Source: DATAZK01 sp965199805 (GTDB taxonomy: Bacteria > Actinomycetota > Actinomycetes > Frankiales > Frankiaceae). Taken from it: a stretch of DNA of 64,000 bases. This document shows, piece by piece, positions 33,675 to 42,232 of the stretch (its first letter is position 1; every line of letters begins with the position of its first letter). A program made the translations under genes and the position numbers. Under the pieces are notes generated by a model, which made no database searches, had not been told where the DNA came from, and saw only the letters and a program-made list of their open reading frames with translations. Location of the stretch: NCBI GenBank assembly GCA_965199805.1, contig CBDATO010000003.1, positions 1,364,001-1,428,000 of the forward strand. The letters are read 5' to 3'.

Positions 33675-35111
33675 TCAGAAAGGACAGTCGGGCCGTGGTG
33701 ATTGTGCTGGCACCAATCGGGACTGTTGACTCTCAGGATCTTCGATGTAAGCACGTAGGTCGGTGAGACTCTCGAACTCGTCGCCGGTGAAGTCGTTAGC
33801 CGTGTCGTTGTCAGCGGCGTCGTTGTCATCGCGCTCGACGCTGTAGTCGTGGTGTTCGACGGGATAGCTGCGACCCGTCGGGCTGAACCAGACCGGCGGG
33901 TCGGTACCCCGCGATCTGAGGGTCCAGCCAGTCGCGTGCTTCACCCGGTGGTGGTGACGGCACAGCGGATTGCTGTTGTGCCGGTCGGTCGCACCGCCAC
34001 TTCCGTCGGGTTTGTGCGGGATGGTGTGGTCGAGGTCGCAGTGTGCGGCCCGTCGGTTGCAGCCAGGAAAGATGCAGGTCATTGACCGGGCGCGGACGTG
34101 GGCCGCGAGAGCAGCCGAGGGCCGGTAGCGGATCGTGCCGAGATCGAGCAGGTGACCCGTCATCGGCTCATGGACGAGCCGGCGCCACACCCCGTCCGTC
34201 GCCAGCTCGCGGGCGATCGGCGTGGGGATCGGCCCGTAGCCGGCGAGCTCACCCGGCTGGTCTTGCAGGCCGAGCAGGGTCGGCAGGTCGAGGGTGACGT
34301 TGACGACGACCTGCTTACGGCTCACGGCTGGGTCGCCGATGACCAAGGCCACCAGGGCTGCGGCCCGGCGTTGACCGGCGGTGCGTTCGATCCCGGCCGC
34401 CTTGTCGGCGAGGCCCAGCTGAGCTGCCGCCGCCCTTACTGCTTCGGCAACCGCGAGGATGTCTGCGGCGTCGGCCCGCAGGCGCAGCTCGGCCTGCCCG
34501 TCACACAACGGCCACCAGTCGACGTCCTGATCACCCCGGGCAGCCTTGGCGTTGCGGCGAGCCAGCTCCGGTGCGACGCGGCACACGGCACGCCGCAAGG
34601 AGGCCCTGAGCTGGGCGACGGTCTGGCGGCGGGCCCGATCAAGCACGCGCTCGGCCACCTGCCGAGCCTGGAGCTCGCTGAGGCCGCCGGTGGCATCGGC
34701 GATGGCCTCGGCGTGCCCGTAGGAGATGTCACCGGCGCGCAGGGCCCCAGCAACGGCCGACAGGCGCCCGGCCAGCGCATCGGCCGTGGCCACCCGCTGG
34801 CCGGCCACGTGCTCCGACACCCGAGCCGCGGTCGCGACCTCACAACGCGCCGATCGTTCGCCCATCTCACCGTCATGACTCGGTGACCTGCGTTCCAGCC
34901 CACGCACACCCTCGACGACACCGCGCACCGCGGTCGCCGACCACGACGCCACCCAGGCAGCCTGTCGCTCCCAGGCCAACAGGTAGTCGACCCGTGAGGC
35001 CTCGGACAACCGCTGCAAGTCGACGTCGAGCAACGCCTGAATGACCTCAGGGCCAGGCTGGGCTTTGGCCGCAACGGCCAGCAGCCGTCCGGGGGTCGAC
35101 TCGTCGAACAT
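33675..35111 (-). CDS. DUF222 / HNH endonuclease-domain protein (REP13E12 type)
   Basis: 478 residues. Long helical DUF222 region (ARVSEHVAGQRVATADALAGRLSAVAGAL), then the HNH nuclease motif: CIFPGCNRRAAHCDLDHTIP, NSNPLCRHHHRVKHATGW. The zinc Cys residues and catalytic His residues are all present. A C-terminal Asp/Glu-rich tail follows. Such genes are multicopy in many actinobacteria and related to the 13E12 repeat family of M. tuberculosis; their biological role is unsettled. Some copies carry prophage or repeat boundaries, but none is evident here. Confidence 0.9.
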   Translation of the reverse strand: MFDESTPGRLLAVAAKAQPGPEVIQALLDVDLQRLSEASRVDYLLAWERQAAWVASWSATAVRGVVEGVRGLERRSPSHDGEMGERSARCEVATAARVSEHVAGQRVATADALAGRLSAVAGALRAGDISYGHAEAIADATGGLSELQARQVAERVLDRARRQTVAQLRASLRRAVCRVAPELARRNAKAARGDQDVDWWPLCDGQAELRLRADAADILAVAEAVRAAAAQLGLADKAAGIERTAGQRRAAALVALVIGDPAVSRKQVVVNVTLDLPTLLGLQDQPGELAGYGPIPTPIARELATDGVWRRLVHEPMTGHLLDLGTIRYRPSAALAAHVRARSMTCIFPGCNRRAAHCDLDHTIPHKPDGSGGATDRHNSNPLCRHHHRVKHATGWTLRSRGTDPPVWFSPTGRSYPVEHHDYSVERDDNDAADNDTANDFTGDEFESLTDLRAYIEDPESQQSRLVPAQSPRPDCPF

Positions 35112-35192
35112 GCGTTCGAGTCTACCTCGCAGCGTGAGGGCTTGAGCCTCTGGTGGCCTCCCCCTGTGGACAACTGATCGGCCCGCCAACGA

Positions 35193-35230
35193 CGAAGGCC
35201 GCCCCACCCGGTCGGGTGGAGCGGCCTTCG
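35193..35230 (-). terminator. Strong intrinsic terminator for the Ltp operon
   Basis: CGAAGGCCGC (35193-35202) pairs with GCGGCCTTCG (35221-35230), and CCACCC with GGGTGG inside, leaving a four-base loop. It is 12 bases beyond the stop of the Ltp3-like gene. It may also serve as an insulator from the DUF222 gene side. Confidence 0.8.
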
Positions 35231-35242
35231 GTTAAAGCTGTC

Positions 35243-36409
35243 TTACGCAAACGGCTGCAGGCTGTTCGAGACCGCCCACATGCTGAAGTACTGCGCCGAT
35301 GCGCCGTAGGCCTGGGCCACGGCGACCTTGGCACCCTCGACCTGGTGCTCGCCCGCCATGCCACGCACCTGCAGCGCGGCCTCGGCGAAGCGGAGCAGGC
35401 CGGAGGCCCCGATCGGGTTGGACGACAGCACGCCGCCCGACATGTTGACCGGGAAGGATCCGGTGAGTGCGGTGTCGCCGCGCTCGACCATCTTCCAGCC
35501 CTCGCCCGGCTCGGCGATGAGGTGACCCTCGAGCCACATCGGCTCGTACCAGCTGAACGGCACGTACAGCTCCGCGCAGTCGATCTGCTCGCGCGGGTTG
35601 GTGATGCCGGCCTGCTTGTAGACGTCGTTGGCGCAGTCGGCAGCACCCTGCGGGGTCACCGGGTCGCGACCCGGGAACTGCGAGGGCTCCGAACGCACCG
35701 CGGACCCGAGGATCCACGCCGGCTGGCGACCGGCCTTGGCTGCCGCCTCGCCACCCTCCTGGTCGGTGAAGATGACCGCGCAGGCACCGTCGGAGGACGG
35801 GCAGGACTCGAGGAAGCGGACCGGGTCCCACATCATCGGGGAGGCCATCACCTTCTCGAGGCTGATGTCCTGCAGCTTGAGGTGGGCGTATGGATTCTTC
35901 AGGGCGTTCTGCCGGTCCTTGACGGCCACCATCGGGCCGATCTCGGCCGGTGCCCCCGTGCGCTGCATGTAGGCCCGCATGAAGGGGGCGAACGCGCCGC
36001 CGGCGCCGATCGAGAAGCCCTTGCCGGAGCCCAGCGCGAACTGCGCGTTGCCCTCGGACTGCTTCTGGTAGGCGACGGCGAGCACGCGCTTGTGCCGGCC
36101 GGTCTCGACGTGGTGAGCCGCGACGATGCCGGTGGTGCCGCCGACGGAGCCGGCGGTGTGCACGCGGAACATCGGCTTGCCGGCCGCACCCAGCGCGTCC
36201 GAGAGGTAGAGCTCCGGCTTCATGACGCCCTCGAAGAGATCGGGCGCCTTGCCGACCACGACGGCGTCGATGTCGGACCAGTCCATCTGGGCGTCTTCGA
36301 GTGCCCGGGTGGCTGCCTCACGGACGAGGCCGCCCAGCGAGACATCCCAGCGCCGGGTCTTGTGCTGGGTCTGGCCGATGCCGACGATGGCACAGGGCTG
36401 GTGGGTCAT
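35243..36409 (-). CDS. Ltp3-like thiolase-fold lipid-transfer protein
   Basis: 388 residues; M. tuberculosis Ltp3 (Rv3523) has about 394. Thiolase fold: CAIVGIGQTQHKT, RVHTAGSVGGTTGIVAAHHV, SGGVLSSNPIGASGLLRFAEAAL. The usual nucleophile Cys (ACASG) is replaced by AGSVG, and the GHPxGASG His by Asn, so classical thiolysis is unlikely. Ltp2-type relatives are retro-aldolases that work with an OB-fold partner. One-base stop/start overlap (TGATG) with the Ltp4-like gene and the OB-fold gene upstream match the Rv3521-Rv3522-Rv3523 order of the KstR regulon. Steroid link is inferred. Confidence 0.85.
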   Translation of the reverse strand: MTHQPCAIVGIGQTQHKTRRWDVSLGGLVREAATRALEDAQMDWSDIDAVVVGKAPDLFEGVMKPELYLSDALGAAGKPMFRVHTAGSVGGTTGIVAAHHVETGRHKRVLAVAYQKQSEGNAQFALGSGKGFSIGAGGAFAPFMRAYMQRTGAPAEIGPMVAVKDRQNALKNPYAHLKLQDISLEKVMASPMMWDPVRFLESCPSSDGACAVIFTDQEGGEAAAKAGRQPAWILGSAVRSEPSQFPGRDPVTPQGAADCANDVYKQAGITNPREQIDCAELYVPFSWYEPMWLEGHLIAEPGEGWKMVERGDTALTGSFPVNMSGGVLSSNPIGASGLLRFAEAALQVRGMAGEHQVEGAKVAVAQAYGASAQYFSMWAVSNSLQPFA

Positions 36410-37467
36410 CAGTTGCCTTCCAGGGTGGCGACCAGGTTCTGCTGCAGGCAGGGACCTGACGTGGAGTGCGCCAGGGTCCGGTGCTTGCCGTTGTCGCGGA
36501 TCTGGCCGGCCGCCTCGGCGATCCGGACCAGACCGGTGGCCATGATCGGGTTGGACGACTGGGGGCCGCCCGACGGGTTGATCACCGTGTCGCTGCCGAG
36601 GCCGAGCGCCGAGACGAGCAGGGGCTCCTCGTGCGTGAACGCGGACTGGATCTCGGCGACCTCGATCGTGCCCTCCTCGACCCCGGCAGCCTTGGCGGCC
36701 AGCGTCGTGGAGTTGGAGGTGCGCAGGTCGCGCATGCCCGGGTAGTGCAGCTCGCTGTAGTGCGCGAAGCCCTTGATCCAGATCGGGTTCTCGCACAGCT
36801 CGCGGGCCTTGTCGCCGCGGGCGATGACCACGGCGCACGCACCGTCGGTGATCGGCGGCAGGTCGTGGCGGCGCAGCGGGGCGCTGACGTACTCCTCGGC
36901 GAGGAGGGCGTCGACGTCGAAGTCGCCGGTGACCTGGTTGTAGGAGCGGCTCTTGCCGTCACGGCGGGTACGCGCCGCGACCTCGGCCATCTGCCGCTCG
37001 GTGACGGTGCCGCTCTCGATGAGCGCCCGCGCCTGCATGGCCGCGAACGACATCGGGTCGGTGCCGAGCGGGGCCAGGTAGTACGGGTCGACCTCCATCG
37101 AGTAGATGAGCGCCGGGTCGGCCGTGGAGGACCGTCCGGAGCCCATCGCCAGCGCGACGTCGATGTCGTCCATCTGCAGCCGCAGCCAGGCCTCGTACAG
37201 CGCCCAGGCCCCGTCCATCTCGACGTGGCTGTCGCGCTTCGGCGGCCAGGCGCCGAGGGCGTCGATGTTCTGCACGAAGGAGAACGCCTGCCCGGCCACG
37301 TAGTCGCAGCTGCCCGCGCAGGTGAAGTCCACCTCCGCGCGGGTGATGCCGGCGTCGGTGACGGCGCCGGTGATGACCTGGTTCAGCATCTGGGCTTCGG
37401 TCAGGTCAGTGTTGCGGACCATCGGGGAAATGCTCCAGCCGATGATCGCGATGTCGTCGATGCTCAA
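36409..37467 (-). CDS. Ltp4-like thiolase-fold lipid-transfer protein
   Basis: 352 residues, as in Ltp4 (Rv3522, about 354). The start is TTG. N-terminus DIAIIGWSISPMVRNTD; where thiolases have the nucleophile Cys this has SHVEMDGAWAL, and the C-terminal loop reads NPSGGPQSSNPIMATG without the catalytic His. It lacks thiolase chemistry and probably forms a complex with the Ltp3-like and OB-fold proteins. The gene is 26 bases from the OB-fold gene and overlaps the Ltp3-like gene. Confidence 0.85.
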   Translation of the reverse strand: MSIDDIAIIGWSISPMVRNTDLTEAQMLNQVITGAVTDAGITRAEVDFTCAGSCDYVAGQAFSFVQNIDALGAWPPKRDSHVEMDGAWALYEAWLRLQMDDIDVALAMGSGRSSTADPALIYSMEVDPYYLAPLGTDPMSFAAMQARALIESGTVTERQMAEVAARTRRDGKSRSYNQVTGDFDVDALLAEEYVSAPLRRHDLPPITDGACAVVIARGDKARELCENPIWIKGFAHYSELHYPGMRDLRTSNSTTLAAKAAGVEEGTIEVAEIQSAFTHEEPLLVSALGLGSDTVINPSGGPQSSNPIMATGLVRIAEAAGQIRDNGKHRTLAHSTSGPCLQQNLVATLEGN

Positions 37468-37493
37468 CGTGGTTCGCCTCAGACTTTCGGGGC

Positions 37494-38462
37494 TCAGAGA
37501 AGTTTGTTGACGAGGCCGGGGTCGGTGTTGTCGGGCTCACCGGTGGGGGTGAAGCCGACGAGGCCGCTTTCGGCGCGAGGGTTCTCCTGCGACTTGCCCG
37601 CGGTGTCCCAGACGGCCTTGACGTGCATCCCGATCCGGATGTCCTCGTTGGGCGTGTCGAGCAAGGTCTGGTAACCGAGGATGACGTGGGTGTCGTCCAG
37701 CCAGATGTGCACGCGCGCGAACGGCTCGGTGGCCGTCTGACCCGGGTACGGGGTCGGCGTGATCACTGTGTAGTTGGTCAGCACACCCGTCTGCGGCAGG
37801 TCGATCTCGTGCTCGGCCTTGAGCTCGATCGAGTCGATCGGGCAGAAGCCGCGGCCGTTGGTGTAGACGCGGTCGCACACCGGGCACTTCAGGCCGAGGA
37901 ACCGGCCCTCCTCGGCTGCCGCCTCGGCACGCTGCACGTTGGTGGTGATCGGCAGCGTGTACTTGATCTCGGCGTCGTACTCCATCATCGTGACGGGCTC
38001 CTCGGGAGCACCGCCCTCGACGGTCTCGGGGGTCTCACCCGGCACGAAGGACACGATGTCGGTGATGTGGCCGATGCGCTCGGCCCTCCACTTGGGAGCG
38101 ACCCGCATACCGGTCGACATGGCGTCGGCCGATCCGGCGTCGACCGCGTGCAGGAGCGCGGTGTCGGCGCCGTCGAGCTTGATCAGCGCGAAGGCGAACG
38201 GCTGGCTCAGCGGGTGCTGCGACGTGGGCTTCGCGACCCAGGTCCAGTTCACCACCGTGCCGGCCGGGCCGACGTCGACGAAGTCCGGAGCCAGCGCGGC
38301 GCCCGTCTGCGGGTCCCACTCGAGCGGCGGGACCATGACCTCGCCACCGTTGCGGATGCCGATGATCTTCTGTTCTGCGAGACCGTTCATGAAGGCCCCG
38401 ATAACGGGGCCGAGTGACCGCCGATACGGGAACTTGACGGTCATCTCAGTTGTTTGCGCCAA
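37494..38462 (-). CDS. Double OB-fold/DUF35-type acyl-CoA-associated protein (Rv3521-like)
   Basis: 322 residues from a TTG with GGGAG six bases upstream; an ATG at 38444 is the alternative. Two OB-like halves: VVNWTWVAKPTSQHPLSQPFAFALIKLDGAD and TNYTVITPTPYPGQTATEPF. A zinc-ribbon remnant lies between: CPVCDRVYTNGRGFCPID, where the fourth Cys of the usual set is Asp. DUF35 proteins serve as partners of thiolase-fold Ltp enzymes. First gene of the Ltp operon, divergent from the tandem CoA-transferase. Confidence 0.8.
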   Translation of the reverse strand: MAQTTEMTVKFPYRRSLGPVIGAFMNGLAEQKIIGIRNGGEVMVPPLEWDPQTGAALAPDFVDVGPAGTVVNWTWVAKPTSQHPLSQPFAFALIKLDGADTALLHAVDAGSADAMSTGMRVAPKWRAERIGHITDIVSFVPGETPETVEGGAPEEPVTMMEYDAEIKYTLPITTNVQRAEAAAEEGRFLGLKCPVCDRVYTNGRGFCPIDSIELKAEHEIDLPQTGVLTNYTVITPTPYPGQTATEPFARVHIWLDDTHVILGYQTLLDTPNEDIRIGMHVKAVWDTAGKSQENPRAESGLVGFTPTGEPDNTDPGLVNKLL

Positions 38463-38600
38463 AGTCGTCTCCCTAGAGCGTTGCGCGTCCGCAGGCGAAC
38501 GTACAACCCGCCTTTCCGGGCCTCTGCAGGTGGGGGCGCCGTGCGGTGTCTCGGGCGGACATTCCGGGCACGCGCGCCCGGCATTCCGGGGAGCATCCGC

Positions 38601-41057
38601 ATGCAACACGCCTCACATGACACGATCGCGCCCGTGAACTCACCGCTGACCGGCATCCGCGTCGTCGACGTCACCCAGGACCGTGGAGAACTGTGCGGGC
38701 GCCTGCTCGCCGACCTCGGCGCCGAGGTCATCCGGGTGGAGCCGCCGGGCGGGTCGCCCGCGCGCACCCTCGCCCCGCTGCACGACGGGGTCAGCCTGTC
38801 CTTCGCGATGCGCAACGCCGGTAAGAAGAGCGTCGTCCTGGACCTGGACGACCCCGCCGACCGCGGCCGCTACGACGAGCTGCTGGCCCGCAGCGATGTC
38901 CTTCTGACGTCGGCGGAGCCGGGGACCGGGCAGGACGCGTACGCCATCGCGAAGGCGCACCCCCACCTGATCGTCACGTCGATCACCTCCTATGGGCTGA
39001 CCGGGCCCTGGGCCGGCCGGCTCGCGACCGACGGCGTGCTCACCTCGACCGGGTGCATCGCGTACAAGGCCGGCTCGCCGGACAAGAGCCCGCTGTTCCC
39101 CCCGGCGCAGTTCGCGGACGACGGCACCAGCGTGACCTTCGCCTACGCGACGCTCGCGGCGCTCTGGCAGCGCGACAGCGAGGACGGCGCGGGCGCCGGG
39201 CAGGTGCTCGACTGCTCGGTCAACGAGGCCATCGCCAACATGGGCGACTGGTCGGTGCCGAACCGGTTCATCAGCCTCGCGGCCGGCATGACCGCCCCCG
39301 ACGTGCGCTCGGGCGCCGGCGTCGTCTGGCCGTCGATCCCCTGCGCCGACGGCTACGTGCGGGTCGTCATCCTCGCGCCCCGGCAGTGGCGGGCGATGCG
39401 GGCGTGGCTCGGTGAGCCGGAATACCTGCAGGACCCGGAGCTCGACGGGCTCCCGGGCCGGCTGGGCATCTCCGAGGCCGTCATCAACCCGCTGATCGCC
39501 GAGCTCTTCGCCGACCGCACGATGGACGACATCGCCGCCGAGGCACAGCAGCGCGGCATCGTCTGCACGCCGCTCGCCCGGGCCGCCGACGTACTGGCCA
39601 ACGAGCACTTCAAGGCCCGCGGCTCGCTGATCGAGGTGGAGCTCGGCGAGGGCGAGCACGGCCCCGTACGCGGGCCCATCCCGTCGGGCTTCTTCGAGCT
39701 GGACGGCGACCGCGCCGGCCCGGCCGAGGGCCCGCACGCGGTCGGCGCCGACACCGACGCCGTCTTCGCGGCGCTGGGTGACCCGCGCCCCGCTCCGACC
39801 GGCGACCCGGCCCCCCGGCTGCCGCTCACCGGCCTGCGCTTCGCCGACTTCGGCATCGGGGGCGTCGGCGTCGAGGTCGGCCGCATGCTCGCGGAGTACG
39901 GCGCCGACGTGCTCAAGGTCGAGAGCCGCAGCTACCCCGACTTCATCCGGGTGCAGACCGGTGGCGAGATGTCGCCGTCGTTCGCGTCGTCCAGCCGCTC
40001 GAAGCGGGCCTTCGCCGCCAACGCCAAGCTGCCCGACGGCAACCGGGTGATCAAGGAGCTGCTCGCCCACTGCGACGGCCTGGTGGAGAACAACTCGACG
40101 GGCGTCATGGACCAGCTCGGCCTCGGCTACAAGACGCTGCACGAGGTCAACCCCGGCATCGTCATGATCTCGAGCCAGCTGATGGGCTCGCGCGGCCCGT
40201 GGGCCGACTTCCGCGGCTACGGCCCCAGCACCCGCGCGGCCGGCGGCATCGAGATGCTGTGGAACTACGGCGACCAGGACGAGCCCGCCGGGGGCATGTC
40301 GATCTTCCCCGACCACCTCGTGGGACGCATCGGCGCGCTCGGCATGCTCGCCGGTCTGCTCGGCCGGCGCAGCGGCGCCAACGGTGCGCCGGGCTCGGGG
40401 GTGCACGTCGAGATCGCCCAGGTGGAGGCGACCCTCGCCATCGTCGGTGACCTGCTCACGAAGGAGGCCCTGGAGCCCGGCTCCGTCAAGGCGACCGGCA
40501 ACCGGCGCGACCGTGGCACCCCGTGGGGCGCCTTCAAGTGCGCCGACACCGAGACCAGCACGGAGGAATGGGTCGCCGTCACCTGCCGCGACGACGCGGA
40601 GTGGGCTGCGCTCGTGTCGGTGATGGGCTCACCGGAGTGGGCGACCGACCCCGCACTGGCGACGGCGCAGGGCCGCGCCGAGCGGGTCGACGCGGTCGAG
40701 GCCGGGCTGTCGGCGTGGACGGCGCAGCACGACCGGGCCGAGGTCGCCGACCGGCTGCAGGCGGCGGGCGTACCCGCGGGTGAGCTGCTGACCGCCATGG
40801 AGTCGATCGCGAACGAGCACTACCTCTCCCGCGGCTTCCGGGTCGACGTCGACCAGCCCGGCGTCGTCGGCGACAAGATCGTCTTCGACGGCCCCGGCTT
40901 CCAGGGCTCGCGGATGCCGTTCCCGGTCATCACCCGGGCGCCGTGGGTGGGTGAGCACACCCGCGACGTGTGCCGTGACCTGCTCGGCATGGAGTCCGAC
41001 GAGGTGGAGCGGCTCATCTCCGCGGGCGCGCTCGAGGTCACCCCGCCCGCCGTCTGA
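38601..41057 (+). CDS. Tandem family III CoA-transferase (double CaiB/BaiF)
   Basis: 818 residues, two CaiB/BaiF units in one chain. First unit: GIRVVDVTQDRGELCGRLLADLGAEVIRVEPP; second from about residue 400: GLRFADFGIGGVGVEVGRMLAEYGADVLKVE. In CaiB-type enzymes a catalytic Asp follows about 150 residues in; I did not place it firmly in either half. It should move CoA between organic acids, activating a catabolic acid. ATG with GGGGAG upstream. Divergent from the Ltp operon by 138 bases, so possibly one shared regulatory region. Confidence 0.87.
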   Translation: MQHASHDTIAPVNSPLTGIRVVDVTQDRGELCGRLLADLGAEVIRVEPPGGSPARTLAPLHDGVSLSFAMRNAGKKSVVLDLDDPADRGRYDELLARSDVLLTSAEPGTGQDAYAIAKAHPHLIVTSITSYGLTGPWAGRLATDGVLTSTGCIAYKAGSPDKSPLFPPAQFADDGTSVTFAYATLAALWQRDSEDGAGAGQVLDCSVNEAIANMGDWSVPNRFISLAAGMTAPDVRSGAGVVWPSIPCADGYVRVVILAPRQWRAMRAWLGEPEYLQDPELDGLPGRLGISEAVINPLIAELFADRTMDDIAAEAQQRGIVCTPLARAADVLANEHFKARGSLIEVELGEGEHGPVRGPIPSGFFELDGDRAGPAEGPHAVGADTDAVFAALGDPRPAPTGDPAPRLPLTGLRFADFGIGGVGVEVGRMLAEYGADVLKVESRSYPDFIRVQTGGEMSPSFASSSRSKRAFAANAKLPDGNRVIKELLAHCDGLVENNSTGVMDQLGLGYKTLHEVNPGIVMISSQLMGSRGPWADFRGYGPSTRAAGGIEMLWNYGDQDEPAGGMSIFPDHLVGRIGALGMLAGLLGRRSGANGAPGSGVHVEIAQVEATLAIVGDLLTKEALEPGSVKATGNRRDRGTPWGAFKCADTETSTEEWVAVTCRDDAEWAALVSVMGSPEWATDPALATAQGRAERVDAVEAGLSAWTAQHDRAEVADRLQAAGVPAGELLTAMESIANEHYLSRGFRVDVDQPGVVGDKIVFDGPGFQGSRMPFPVITRAPWVGEHTRDVCRDLLGMESDEVERLISAGALEVTPPAV

Positions 41058-41062
41058 GCCGA

Positions 41063-41110
41063 CTGTCGAGAATCCGGGCTGTCGAGAATCGGGGCTGTCG
41101 AGAATCCGTT
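41063..41110. repeat. Three tandem 16-bp repeats
   Basis: CTGTCGAGAATCCGGG occurs at 41063-41078, 41079-41094 (one change) and 41095-41110 (changes at the end). They lie between the CoA-transferase stop and the YCII gene start. Possible binding-site array or replication-slippage product. Confidence 0.85.
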
Positions 41111-41142
41111 GTCGGCGCCGTCCTTGTATCGACGGCGCCGAC
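41111..41142. other. Perfect 12-bp stem-loop
   Basis: GTCGGCGCCGTC (41111-41122) and GACGGCGCCGAC (41131-41142) are exact complements around an eight-base AT-rich loop, CTTGTATC. It follows the tandem repeats and ends 26 bases before the YCII start. It may terminate the CoA-transferase transcript or regulate the YCII gene. No T-tract follows. Confidence 0.7.
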
Positions 41143-41168
41143 CGGCGCCCCTGACCAAGGAGCACGAC

Positions 41169-41564
41169 ATGCCCCGCTACCTGCTGCTGAAGCACTACGC
41201 CGGCTCCGGCGCCCCGATGCCCGAGTGGACCGCCGAGGAGTTCCGCGCCCACATCGCCTTCCAGCACGCCCTGGTCGCCGAGCTCACCGCCACGGGCGAG
41301 CTGGTCGACGCGCAGGGCCTCGCCGCGCCGGAGGCCGCGAAGCTGGTCACCTACGGCGGGCCGGATGCCGACCCGGTCGTCACCGACGGGCCGTTCCCGG
41401 AGACGAAGGAATTCGTCGCCGGGTGGCTGGTCGTCGACACCGACACCGAGGAGCGGGCGTACGCGATCGCCGCGAAGGAGTCGTCGGCGCCCGGCCCCAA
41501 GGGCGAGCCGATCTACGAGCAGATCGAGCTGCGCGAGATCCTGGGCGCCCCGTCCGTCGACTGA
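41169..41564 (+). CDS. YCII/DGPF-domain protein
   Basis: 131 residues; ATG with AAGGAG upstream. Signature elements of the YCII/DGPF group: PRYLLLKHYAGSG, VVTDGPFPETKEFVAGWLVVD, and an EQIELREIL C-terminus. In many actinobacteria these small proteins sit with ECF sigma factors; here the ECF gene is 2 kb away. The reaction is unknown. Tandem repeats and a stem-loop precede it. Confidence 0.87.
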   Translation: MPRYLLLKHYAGSGAPMPEWTAEEFRAHIAFQHALVAELTATGELVDAQGLAAPEAAKLVTYGGPDADPVVTDGPFPETKEFVAGWLVVDTDTEERAYAIAAKESSAPGPKGEPIYEQIELREILGAPSVD

Positions 41565-41571
41565 CCGGGTC

Positions 41572-42018
41572 TCAGCCCTGGCAGGCCAACGAGATGCCGA
41601 CCGCGGTGGCGCTCAACGCCGAGGGATCCAGCTTGTCGCCGGTCCGGCCGGCCCGCAGCTGATCCTGGACCAGACCGAGGGCGCGGGAGACATCCGCCGT
41701 CGCGCGGCGGTCGTACGCGGTGCCGGCGGTGGTCACGAGGCGGGCGCGGGCGGCGGTCACGGTGTTGGTCGTCGTGGGGCGGTTCGTCGCGGTGGACCCG
41801 GCCACAGCGGCCTGCACCGTGGTGATGACCGCGTTCGTCTGCACGCAGGTGACCGTCGTCGGCTTGGCGTCGGCGCGCTTCGCCTTGTCCCGGTCGTCGG
41901 CGCTCTTGTTGATCACGATGCCGGCCACCAGCCCGCCCACCAGCACGATGACGCCGGCTCCGGTGAGCAGCCCGAAGGCTGAGCGTTGACGCGTCGGCCG
42001 CGGCGTTGGGGAGTCCAC
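41572..42018 (-). CDS. Hypothetical single-pass membrane protein
   Basis: 148 residues from a GTG, which is uncertain. A short basic N-terminus (RPTRQRS) precedes a membrane helix (GLLTGAGVIVLVGGLVAGIVI, residues about 17-37). The outside part is Thr/Ala-rich (STATNRPTTTNTVTAARAR). Two Cys residues (TCVQT and ACQG) could form a disulfide. No family recognised. Convergent with the YCII gene, seven bases apart. Confidence 0.6.
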   Translation of the reverse strand: MDSPTPRPTRQRSAFGLLTGAGVIVLVGGLVAGIVINKSADDRDKAKRADAKPTTVTCVQTNAVITTVQAAVAGSTATNRPTTTNTVTAARARLVTTAGTAYDRRATADVSRALGLVQDQLRAGRTGDKLDPSALSATAVGISLACQG

Positions 42019-42161
42019 CTCGTCATCGTGCGGCCTGCGAAGCGGCACGGGATCGGCCGTCCGGCGTAACTCGCTCGCGGGGACGGCGCCGGCCCAGGTT
42101 GCTCCGGGCGGCGCTACGAGGCACGCCCCGCCGTCCCTAACGTGAGTGGAGTCGAGCGATG

Positions 42162-42191
42162 CGCCCGGGCTGCCGTGCAGCGGCCCGGGCG
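42162..42191. other. GC-rich stem-loop in leader of small gene
   Basis: CGCCCGGGC (42162-42170) pairs exactly with GCCCGGGCG (42183-42191) around a 12-base loop that also contains TGC/GCA. It lies 41 bases before the GTG at 42233, in a 214-base divergent gap that otherwise shows nothing recognisable. Confidence 0.5.
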
Positions 42192-42232
42192 TACGGCTTG
42201 AGATCCCCATCCAGGTGCGTGGAGGTACGACG

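Noticed and set aside
35243..37467. Ordinary acetyl-CoA acetyltransferases
   Set aside because: Both proteins lack the nucleophile Cys and the GHP His of thiolases.
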